DNA of 64,000 nt, taken from assembly GCA_947034895.1 (NCBI GenBank), contig OX344762.1:38978760-39042759 (forward strand), read 5' to 3'. The position numbers and the translations under genes are program-made. The notes beneath the pieces are model-generated. The model ran no database searches. It saw nothing but the letters and a program-made list of their open reading frames with translations, and was not told the DNA's origin. This document shows, piece after piece, positions 55,894-64,000 of the stretch (position 1 is its first letter; the number at the start of each line of letters is the position of its first letter). The DNA is from Rhytidiadelphus loreus (lineage: Eukaryota; Streptophyta; Bryopsida; Hypnales; Hylocomiaceae).

Positions 55894-56346
55894 TCACTCC
55901 ATCTTCAAGAACTTGAGAATTCGCTTGATGGTAGTAGCAACAAACTCAACACGATCCACCTTTGTCAAGGGATTGACCGGCCCCTCTAACCATCGTTGGT
56001 GACCGCGACTCCCTTTAATAGGCCTGACCATACAATAGTATTGATCGTCGTTAAGACCTTCAAAACTCCCTTCGAATGTCACTTCTTGGGTACCAGGTTC
56101 AACACACCCAACCTGCAACAGGATCACTAGTGCTCGAGCTCCACGCTGTAGGTTCCCGTGCCATCGCTGCTCCACACGGGTTTGCTTTGGCGGTCGAGAA
56201 GGCCTAGATTCATCTTGAGGACGCTCGTGCGATAATGAAAGACCTAGCGGTTGAAGAGGTTGAGCCGGTAGTTGAGATAACGAAAACTCAAACTCCGATT
56301 CTGGTAGAGGCTCCTCATCCTGAGACTCAGAAAAAAAACCCTCCAA
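55894..56346 (-). CDS. LTR-internal open frame, copy 4
   Basis: Same frame in the outermost LTR. If LTR 4 drives the array, this is the first long frame on the RNA, roughly 1.8 kb of leader before gag of body 3. Confidence 0.5.
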   Translation of the reverse strand: MEGFFSESQDEEPLPESEFEFSLSQLPAQPLQPLGLSLSHERPQDESRPSRPPKQTRVEQRWHGNLQRGARALVILLQVGCVEPGTQEVTFEGSFEGLNDDQYYCMVRPIKGSRGHQRWLEGPVNPLTKVDRVEFVATTIKRILKFLKME

Positions 56347-56423
56347 TTCGACATACTGAAATCTATAACATACAATAAAAAAACTACTTCAAGTTTGGTG
56401 GCATTCTAAGATGATAACCTATT

Positions 56424-56432
56424 CTTATATAG
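56424..56432 (-). promoter_or_regulatory. TATA box of the retrotransposon LTR (LTR 4)
   Basis: CTATATAAG on the - strand, about 145 bases inside the LTR start. Transcription should begin near 56395, making U3 about 180 bases and R-U5 about 1.8 kb, an unusually long leader. Copies at 31530, 39828 and 48126. Confidence 0.7.
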
Positions 56433-56577
56433 ATGGCTCATGTCATTGTGAGAAGGCGTCATCTTGAAGCTACTAAGGATGATGTCATCTTTATTTTTTT
56501 ATATTATTAAAATCAAATCTATGGAAATAATGTATTACTATGCATTTTTACACTATGTACGCATTTACAGTGCGACA

Positions 56578-57394
56578 GCGTTTCTTCAAGAAAAATGGTT
56601 TTTATGAGTGGAATTTAACTTAACCTAATTTCTTTTAAATTCTTCAAAAAAAACTCATTCCTATTTTCTCTTTTACTCTATGAGAATGACATGGTTATGT
56701 AATCAACCAATGAAATTTTTTCAATTGGTGTAATGAGTCAAAAGATATTTGCTATAAGTTAATGAAATACAACTTAGAGGATTTTGCACGGACTAAAATA
56801 TTGACTTGTAGCAATATAAGTGCCAATTAATATATAATCTCTTAAGATTAAAGAAATAAGAAAATAAAACAAGAAGATTGACTTCTGAAAAGCTGTCATT
56901 TGTTTTAACTAATTTTAACTTTGAAAAAAACATTGGTGTTCAGCCTTATTTTTTTTGGCACTTTGGTGCCAAACTCTAGTGTCGTGGCACAATCATAGTG
57001 GTTTAAATTTGGAGGGACCATCCTCCTTTTCCTGCATGGTGTACTGCTACAATGCAAAAAACAACAACCTAATGGTGTTGGTTACAATTTTCATGCCAAT
57101 TCAAAAGGTGCACACAACAAATTTTCTCTAGAGTGTTATACAAGATCTTCCATGTGTGAAAATGTTAAAAAATATTTGATGTTTTCTTTGATGTGTGATA
57201 TTAAAAAAATTGAATTAGGAAAACAAACAAATAATTAATTACAGAGAGTCTGTTCAATAAAAAAAATGCCATGATCACTCGGTAAGTAAGTTGGTGTTTG
57301 TCGCATCCAGTGGACAAGACAGGCAAAGCCATTTGTGACTGTAAATGGAACGGATGACCAGAACTTCCGATATCGGTGGAAAACATGGACGACA
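56578..57394. other. Intergenic sequence between array and TNL gene
   Basis: A/T-rich, no gene seen. A GGCACTTTGGTGCC inverted repeat sits near 56959. This flank shows no resemblance to the sequence left of the array. Confidence 0.4.
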
Positions 57395-57791
57395 TCCATC
57401 TATGACTTCGTCATTTTCATCCCGTGGAGTCGACTCCTTTTGATCATGATCGTCTTCGTGTTGCTACTCTTGTTCTTAGCGAGTTTGCAATCGGCATTGG
57501 AGCAATACGTGCTTCCAATTTGAAAGTACTCTTCAAGACGAAGTTCTGGTTCAGTAGCAGTTTCTTTCTTAGCTTGCGCAGGAAGTTTTAGGCCGAAATT
57601 TTGGAAGGGAGTCCGCAAATATATATGGCGAGAAGTTGGCGCCATGCCAGTAGTGTTGAGTCAGGAGTGTTCTTAGAAATTTTTGACTTGATATGTTCTT
57701 ATTTCACATGGTGATATACACCGGTGTCTCAACATCAAGTTTGTTTTGGTCGGTATCTATTCCGCTCCATATTTGTGACTTTTAAACAATC

Positions 57792-57838
57792 GTTAAGCGA
57801 AAATTGCAGAATCGGGATCTGCAGCCTAGCATAGGAAA
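57792..57838 (+). pseudogene. Dead first-exon copy (module 1)
   Basis: Homologue of the 47-nt TNL first exon. The start codon position reads GTT and the splice donor GG instead of GT, but the frame between them is intact (KRKLQNRDLQPS). Confidence 0.75.
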
Positions 57839-58230
57839 GGAGTGTCTCTTGTTAGAATCAGCAAGAGACTAAAGGCATCCTCTACTATCGATTTTTTTCT
57901 TTTATCATGACCGTCTTCATGTTGTTTTTCTTGTTCTCAGAGAGTTTGCAATCAGCATTAGAGAAATGCGTGCTTCAATTGCAATTAGAAGTTATTCTTT
58001 AATTTGAACGAAGTTCTTGTTCAACTGCAAGGTATTTCTCGCATTCGCAGAAAATATTAGGTAAGAAACTAGGAACAGCGTCTGGATGTGACGAGAAGTT
58101 GGCGCCAGTGTTCAGTTGGTTGTGTTTGGTGTGGTTTGTGCTTATTTCACAAGGCGGCACTGTATTCAGGTGTCTCAACAGCAGTTTTTGCAACGATATT
58201 GATTAAGCGCCACATTTGTGGCTATTTAAC

Positions 58231-58277
58231 ATGAAGCGAGAATTGCAGGATCGGGAGCTTCAGCCTACATATTCGAG
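58231..58277 (+). other. Possible alternative first coding exon (module 2)
   Basis: ATG through a GTGTGT donor, 47 nt, reading MKRELQDRELQPTYSR when joined to the TNL second exon at 58953. Length, phase and start match the exon used by module 3, so transcripts from this upstream promoter could encode a TNL with a different N-terminal 16 residues. Confidence 0.55.
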
Positions 58278-58656
58278 GTGTGTTTCATTTTAGAATCATC
58301 ATGAGATTAGAAGCATCGTCCCTGTCTACTATTTTCAAGCATGATCGACTTGCAGCCGCCATGCTTGATTGCCAGTAGAGAAATGCACGCTTCCTGTTAG
58401 AAACTCTTCTTCGACAGAAGTACTGCTTCAGTTGCAAAATGTTTCTTCGCTTGCACAAATTAAGGACGAGCGCCTGCTGGACGGGACGAGAAGTTGGTGG
58501 CACTGTTTATTTAGCTGTTAACTTGGGAAACGTTGACTTCATATGTCCATATTTCATGGTGTGTTATGGTCACGAGGTGGTATAGACCGGTATCTCAACA
58601 GCAGTTTCTTTTTCGAATAACGATATCGATTCAGCTCCACATTTGCCACTATCAAC

Positions 58657-61600
58657 ATGAAACGAAAACTTCCGGATTGGGAGTTGCAGCCTAGTTCTTC
58701 AAGGTATGTTTCTTTGTTAAATCAAAGCCCTGAAGTAAATGATATTGATAGGCATTGCGACTCTAAATGAACGAGGTAAGTGCACAATACTCTCTGGTTG
58801 TTTCAACTATGCGTGCACGCAAATTGTCAGCCATAGCGGTGTTCGGATCGAAGAAATTTGTTCCGTGTGAGCCTAATCTCTATGTATTAAGTATTTTATG
58901 ATTCGCAGAATTAAAGCTAAAGGATGCGTCATACTATTGCTACGTAACGCAGGTTCATGGAAAAGCAGCCGAAAACAGCGATCTTCGTGAGCCACAGTGG
59001 TGCACCGAAGACATTTCTTGAGCATTTACGCCGGGACTTGGAAGCAGCAAGATACTCTGTATTTATTGACAAAGATTTGGGTCCCGGAGCTAAAGATGAA
59101 TACTCTGTGATGCAAGTCCTGAAAGCCGCGCAAGAATGTCGGTTGGGGATATTACTTCTGACGGAGGAGTTTTTCACAAAGTCAAAGTGGCCAATGATAC
59201 AGCTCGTGACATTTGTGGCATCTCAAGCGACCAAGGAAAAGCAAGTGTCAACCGCGCGGCCAGAAGATGTGCTGGAGCCCAAAATATTGCCGTTGTATTA
59301 CACTCTCTCTCGGCCTGAATTTAAACTGCGGCAAGCTTCGTGGTTTCGTAAATGGGAGGAATGGGCCAAGGATGACCCTCGAATTGATTTGAAAACCTGG
59401 CAGGTCGCGTTGAGGTCTATCGATGCTTGGAAGGGCATCGATCTACGACTTCTGGAAGACACAAGTGATGATGTTTTTCGGAGAGAGATTGTAAAGAGAG
59501 TTGCTGACTTCAAAATTCCCCGAACAGTCTTGCCCTTGGTAGTTGCTGCTACTCCCTTGGCCTCAGATGAAGCCATCATAGGAGGAACCCGGTGGTGTGA
59601 GGTAATTTTGTCGGGTCCTTCCATCAATTTGTCTTGATCTTTCCCGCTCTTGTTGTTTCTTTTCGGCGGCTGAGACATCCAGTTGAAGGTCTTCAAAACT
59701 GACGAATTTCTTGTGTGGTAAACAGGGGATAAACCGGTTGTTCAGTACATCAGACTTGACACACAAAACAGGAGCTTGCGTATTGGGGATACATGGAATG
59801 AGTGGAATAGGGAAGACCACGCTTGCAAAGAGTTTGTGCAACCGTTGTCACAGCGAGTTTGCTGGAAGAGTGTGTCATTTGGAACTGAAAAGCATGGTTC
59901 TGCTGGATCTTCAAAAGAAAGTGTTGCGAGAACTTTCTTTGCAACAAGACAAACGAACTTTGGATGGGATTGTGGATGCAGTCCAGGTTCATAATAAGCT
60001 TACCTTAACAAATACGTGTCCTTGAAGAATTGCACGTATTGGGAGGACATAACAAACTTATGTTCAAAGAACTTTCATTGATTAGTGCACACAATGTTTG
60101 ACTAAGCTCTCTCCTGTATTTAAAACGATGTTGACTACCTTCATAGTTGACATTGTGATCAGATTTCTAACACAATTGTTTGTTTTATAGCAGGCATGGA
60201 ATGCTCTGGAAGTTGGCCTGAAAGAACAAGACAAGGTGTTATTGGTCATCGACAATATATGGGATGATCAGAGCTTCGTAGCTGAACGGTTCTTGAATAT
60301 GAAGTTCGCGGAAGGAAGCAAATTGCTACTGATAGCTCGCAATATGCAAGTGTTACTGCGAATTGGGCTTCCAGTCACATGCTGCGAAAACATGCCTTTC
60401 TTAAGGGAAGAGGAAGCAATGGAGCTCTTCATCCAGGCTGGGCGTTGTGATGTGAAAGACGAGAGGGACCAAGCCAACATCAGAAAGTGGGTCTCTTATT
60501 GTTACGTTGGCATAAGATTTCAGTATCATCCACTTGCCCTCATTGTGTTAGCTGGTACGATTACAAATGCCATGGGTCGAAAACCCTCGGAGTGGATTGA
60601 TGACAACCTTGACTTCAAAGTTGCCACCCGAAGTGAGAAACAGGTTTCTGCAGTCTTGAGATTTAGTTATAATTCACTTCCTCCTACGTACCGCCCAATT
60701 TTTGTGAGCCTAGTTCTCTTTTCTCCGAGCAAGGAATTTGTTCCAACCAAGCCAAGTGTGTCAGTGCACAGCGTGAAGAATATTTGCAGGTGGCTTTCAA
60801 TCGTGCACAACATGGGAGAAAACAGAGCGCTTGCGTTTGTGAGTACCTTTGAACATATCCATGTCCGAATTCGTAGAATAATTTCTCTATTTCAAATCTG
60901 AGGTGTCCTTATTGTGTGGATCAAGTGAATCGTCATCAAATATGTACTGAAAGTGAGACAATGGTGCCTGTTGCAGTTGCAGGAGATGAAGGCAAAGAAT
61001 GTTGTGGAGCAGTGGCAGGATACTTCCAACAATTTGAGGATTCAGGACTCGTACCTTGAATTTGCTGAGTATGAGCTTCAGCAGGGTCGATATCGAACTT
61101 CCCATGTTATCTTCAAAGATGACAAGAATATCCCGTATGAGCTCAAAACAAGTCCAAGCGAGAAACCCAACCTCTCTCAACGGCATGCTCTCAATGAAAT
61201 GTCGAAAGAACTGAAGGTGCTGAAGCTAGTGAATTGCTCGGAACTCAAGACAGTTGACTTGGGGTACATGACAGAATTGCGGTATCTTGTGGTGGAAGGG
61301 TGTCCCATACTGGAGAAAATTCATGGGCTCAAGAAACTGAGCAATCTAGCCTGGTTGCAATGGAATTGCTGCAACATATTTCTTGTGGATGTGCCATTGC
61401 AAAGCAATCTGCAAGTGCTGAGGCTAGAAGGAGGGTATTATTATGAAAAAAAAGGCCCGCAACTCCAGGATTTTCTGATTTGTAAGTCCCCACAAGTGCA
61501 TCTGTGCAAGGCCATGAAAGAACTCTCGTTGACCAAGTTTCCTCAACTAGAGAGAGCTCCAGAGTTGTCTACTCTCACCACTGTGGAGACAATAATCTTC

Positions 61601-62311
61601 AACGGATGCATTAAACTGAAGCACATTCCAGATTTGAGTATCTTATCATCTTGCTTGCGTAGTCTTCATCTGTGCGAGTGTGCATCTCTCGAAAGAATCC
61701 CAGGTTTAGAGAATTTAACAGCTCTATTACACCTTGGCCTTTCTAGATGCACTGGTCTAAAGAAGATTTCAAGTCTGCATCGGTTGAAGAAACTCAGGTT
61801 TCTGGATTTGAGTGCAACGGGGATCCGCGAGATTCCAGGCATTCAAGCATTACATGAGCTTGCAGAGCTTCATCTGAACTCTTGTGAAAATCTTCCAAGT
61901 TTCCCAGATCTCTCAGGCTTGCACAAACTCAAGAAGATCTTCTGGCGAGGGTGTCGTGTGGGGAGGGATGGAGTGACGGCTTCTGAATCCAAATCTTTGG
62001 ATTTCAGCGAAAAGAGTGACGAAAGCGATGTGAATACCAATCACAGTGATGAGAACAATTCAGATGAGGCCAAGGGCGAGGAGGGCACGGACGAGGAGGG
62101 CAGTGACGAAGGCGACGACGATGATGGCGAGTCCAAGGACACCGACAATGAGGATGATGAATTGGAAAGTGAATATGATGAAGGGCTGGAAGAAGAGCCG
62201 TCTGAAAAAGAAGAAGACGAAGAGGAATCTGCAGAGGAGTTCGAGTATGGAGATGGAGATGGAGATGACGAGGACAGCTCAGACTCGAATTCAGATGGGG
62301 ATTCAGGATAG
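58657..62311 (+). CDS. TIR-NBS-LRR immune receptor with acidic C-terminal tail, about 978 aa
   Basis: Intracellular immune receptor. Exons I read: 58657-58703, 58953-59601, 59726-59986, 60194-60838, 60977-62311; all GT-AG and in frame. The short first exon gives MKRKLPDWELQPSSSR. TIR domain about residues 22-190 (AIFVSHSG, FIDKDLGPG, FTKSKWPMIQL). Residue 99 is Gln where plant TIRs have the Glu of WCLxEL, the proposed NADase residue. NB-ARC: P-loop GMSGIGKTT (256-264), kinase-2 VLLVIDNIWD (334-), RNBS-B-like GSKLLLIAR, GLPL degenerate (YHPLAL), MHD-like IQD. Leucine-rich region about 610-865 with LxxLxLxxC-type repeats. The tail from about 870 to the end is mostly Asp, Glu and Ser. The exon 4 acceptor is a tandem TAGCAG. 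The end of exon 4 is the least certain border; an extra small intron is possible there. The second ATG (58957) is an alternative start. Confidence 0.85.
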
Positions 62312-63463
62312 CTGTTTAGTTCAAATCCATATCCAATTCCATTAGAACCCAAAAGGGGTGTTCAAATGAAAAGACCAAATCAATTGTGCTTTATCTACGG
62401 TTCAAGCTGTGTTAAATAGAGACTATACAGAGCTCCAGATGTTTGCATACCGTAATTAAAGCTTTCCAGTTCCTGTACGCAGTGTGGCACGCAGTTTAAA
62501 GACTTGTAGCTCCAGGCTCAAAGCTCTACAACTTTTGGAGACTCGTAACTTGACACTGAACAAATTATGCAAGTTTCAGGTTCATTTTGCACACCTAACT
62601 TTCATTCCAATTTGTAATTTGGCCACTTGATTGAAAAATTCACTTAACTATTTACAGAACGTTCTATGAAAATTCTACAAACATCCACGTGCTGAAATTT
62701 TATTGATAATGTGAGCTTATTAACAGTTTTCACTCTTTTCAACTGTCCTAAACTTCAATTCGTCAAATATATGCGCTGACATATTCCTCGAGAAGGAACC
62801 AGAGACCATGCATATCCTGAATGCCTTCTGTTCCAGAGACACGTTTATTTTGAGGTTTTACTTCAACCCCACAACGGCCAACATTTTTTCTCATTTTGGA
62901 CGCTTAGTTAGACCCATTAAAATTTTCATTTTACCATTTTTACTATTTCGGATAAAAAATATCGGGCAAAATACATATGAAAATGAACCACTCTTATTGT
63001 CTATCACTATTGTCCAAATGATCTCAACTATGCGAGCAAAAAACTGCTTCTTAAACTCATATTTTGGATGATTTACAAGTCTAAAATTATATAAATTCGA
63101 TTCTGATAAAAGGAAATATGAATTTGAAACATACTAAAGAATTAATAAATTATCATTATCTAAAAAGTCATGAATTTGTAATCACTTCTTTACACCACAA
63201 GTCGCTGAAATAGCCAGAGCTTTTGCAGTTCAAATCCAAATCCAATGGAACAACTTGTAATGGAAAGCTAACTGAGAGGGCATCTTTTACTCGTTGCGAT
63301 CCAAGATTGATTCCAAGATTTTCTTCTATTAAGCTCAAAATGACGCCAAGACCCAATTTGGGCTCTCCTTGGATGTTAAGAGGTATATGAAACATCAAAT
63401 TTGGTTTGGCATCCAACCTCAGTTTCAGGTCACCTAGGGTGAAATCTAGGACAAGATTCTAAA
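62312..63463. other. TNL 3' region and intergenic sequence
   Basis: Begins with the TNL 3' UTR; ends with the 3' UTR of the - strand Josephin-like gene, the two genes being convergent. An 82-codon - strand frame at 63168-63416, just downstream of the Josephin-like stop, has no domain I recognise and may be UTR or a separate small exon. Confidence 0.45.
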
Positions 63464-63952
63464 TCATGTCTGCTCATCAATTGGCTTGTTCAGGACAAAG
63501 ATGACCACACCATTAGTAGAGATTACAGAGTTCAGATAATCCCTTAAGTCGTCTTCACCATTCCCAAAACAAATTGGCGCAACACGGTCACTGTCTAGGT
63601 TATACCACATGCCTTGCACCTTCCGAACCGCAACCCAGTGCCGGCCCTGCCACATCCATAGCAGTTTCTTGGTTGAAAAGTTTACTATCATGCCCAGTAA
63701 CCTATCATCCCCATATTCTGCAATTTTTGAAAGTAAGTCATCGATTCCTTTCCGGCGATCGAACCAAACCACCTCTTTCTCTCTTGAATTAAGTGCAGAG
63801 ATCAACACGTTTGCATCATAGTTTCCTGTCACAGCATTTCTATGGGGTTTGAATATCAAAGAAAGAGGATTTGGCACACTGGATCCTGCCTCGGCAGTGG
63901 ATAAGCCATCCGCTATGGAGTCCAGCTCTTTTCTGGTAAAGCAATTCTCGCC
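63464..63952 (-). CDS. Josephin-like protein, last exon (partial gene)
   Basis: C-terminal 162 codons of a Josephin-domain protein, a family of cysteine-type ubiquitin proteases related to ataxin-3. The exon begins after a TTTTACAG acceptor with ENCFTRKELDSIADGL, the segment that follows the catalytic Cys region in this family. GRHWVAVRKV supplies the catalytic His (63638-63640), and MWYNLDSD the Asn that completes the triad (63599-63601). It ends at TGA 63464-63466. The exon with the catalytic Cys lies beyond the window. Short length after the domain fits the Josephin-like class (JOSL) rather than ataxin-3, which carries ubiquitin-interacting motifs. Confidence 0.85.
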   Translation of the reverse strand, partial: GENCFTRKELDSIADGLSTAEAGSSVPNPLSLIFKPHRNAVTGNYDANVLISALNSREKEVVWFDRRKGIDDLLSKIAEYGDDRLLGMIVNFSTKKLLWMWQGRHWVAVRKVQGMWYNLDSDRVAPICFGNGEDDLRDYLNSVISTNGVVIFVLNKPIDEQT

Positions 63953-64000
63953 CTGTAAAATAGGTCAAACAGACACCAGGACCAGTAAGCAAGAGTACGA

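Larger units (their letters stand above)
29664..56577 (-). mobile_element. Tandem array of three Ty3/gypsy retrotransposons sharing four LTRs
   Basis: Four 2020-bp LTRs alternate with three 6278-bp bodies at an exact period of 8298 bases, total 26,914 bp. LTRs begin TGTCG and end CGACA. Each body has, in - strand order, a primer-binding site, gag-protease, an offset pol frame, and a polypurine tract. All six long frames are open. Differences I found by reading: 32272 G against A at 40570 and 48868; 49333 C against T in the other two bodies; 47465 A against G in the other three LTRs. Such identity means recent formation. Shared LTRs point to unequal recombination between LTRs or integration of a concatemer/circle, rather than three independent insertions. 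An assembly artefact cannot be excluded from sequence alone. Confidence 0.95.
54558..56577 (-). repeat. LTR 4 (right end; 5' LTR of body 3)
   Basis: 2020 bp, ends CGACA followed by GCGTT. This right flank does not repeat the left flank of LTR 1 (GGCGC), so no 5-bp target duplication brackets the array. Confidence 0.95.
57395..58703 (+). repeat. Triplicated promoter/first-exon module (~430 bp x 3)
   Basis: Three diverged head-to-tail copies, roughly 57395-57838, 57839-58277 and 58278-58703. Shared landmarks in order are ATGA(T/C)CGTCTTC or its remnant, GAGAAATGC(G/A), GAAGT...TGGTTCAG or similar, GAGAAGTTGG(C/T)G, TGTCTCAACA, GC(T/G)CCACATTTG, then the 47-nt coding exon and GT donor. Steps between exon starts are 439 and 426 bases. 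Copies are well diverged, so this is old compared with the retrotransposon array. The changes within the exon are largely synonymous or conservative. Confidence 0.85.

Noticed and set aside
29664..56577. CRISPR-like or satellite interpretation of the long-period repeat
   Set aside because: The repeat unit is a complete retrotransposon with coding frames, LTRs, primer-binding site and polypurine tract.
62041..62352. 103-codon Ser-rich frame opposite the TNL acidic tail
   Set aside because: It is the reverse complement of the GA-rich Asp/Glu codons; no independent evidence for a gene.
1..64000. tRNA, rRNA or other structured RNA genes
   Set aside because: I found no sequence with tRNA box A/B spacing or recognisable rRNA or snRNA motifs by eye.

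Overview
The window is nuclear DNA of a land plant. The evidence is a six-exon annexin gene, a multi-exon TIR-NBS-LRR (TNL) immune-receptor gene, a Josephin-like gene entering at the right edge, GT-AG introns of about 100-400 bases, TATA boxes, and an A/T-rich repeat landscape of Ty3/gypsy LTR elements and Stowaway- and CACTA-type DNA elements. The TIR sequence and the unusual reverse transcriptase look more like a non-flowering plant (bryophyte, fern or lycophyte) than a flowering plant. That placement is an impression from family resemblance and was not computed.

Layout. 1-5.5 kb: annexin gene on the + strand, whose exons join without a frame break to 314 codons. 5.5-29.7 kb: no intact gene. 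This stretch holds short tandem duplications, a Stowaway-like element (7263-7829), a decayed Ty3/gypsy relic (about 8.4-9.7 kb), two direct copies of a roughly 1.2-1.4 kb repeat (9744-11884 and 23956-26104) each interrupted by a different DNA transposon, a pair of inverted 751/759-bp transposons with 4-bp target duplications, a 9-bp minisatellite, a decayed ~160-bp tandem repeat and old LTR-like sequence.

29,664-56,577: a 26,914-bp head-to-tail array of one Ty3/gypsy retrotransposon, read on the - strand. The order is LTR-body-LTR-body-LTR-body-LTR, with four 2020-bp LTRs and three 6278-bp bodies at an exact 8298-bp period. All three bodies keep open gag-protease and reverse transcriptase/RNase H/integrase frames. 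I found only three base differences across the array. Each LTR carries its own open frame of about 150 codons on the element's sense strand. No matching target-site duplication flanks the array.

57.4-62.3 kb: a TNL gene on the + strand. Its upstream region is a ~430-bp module triplicated in tandem, each copy carrying a version of a 47-nt first coding exon; the outermost copy is dead and the other two are usable. The encoded protein (about 978 aa) has a TIR domain with Gln where plant TIRs normally carry a conserved Glu, an NB-ARC domain, a leucine-rich region and a strongly acidic C-terminal tail of about 108 residues. 63.46-64 kb: last exon of a Josephin-like (putative deubiquitinase) gene on the - strand, cut by the window edge.

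The genes are not an operon and need not act together. The annexin is a calcium/membrane-binding protein, the TNL an intracellular immune receptor, and the Josephin-like protein a possible ubiquitin protease. The most unusual items are the retrotransposon array with its LTR-encoded frame and shifted pol frame, and the TNL with triplicated first exons, TIR Glu-to-Gln change and acidic tail.
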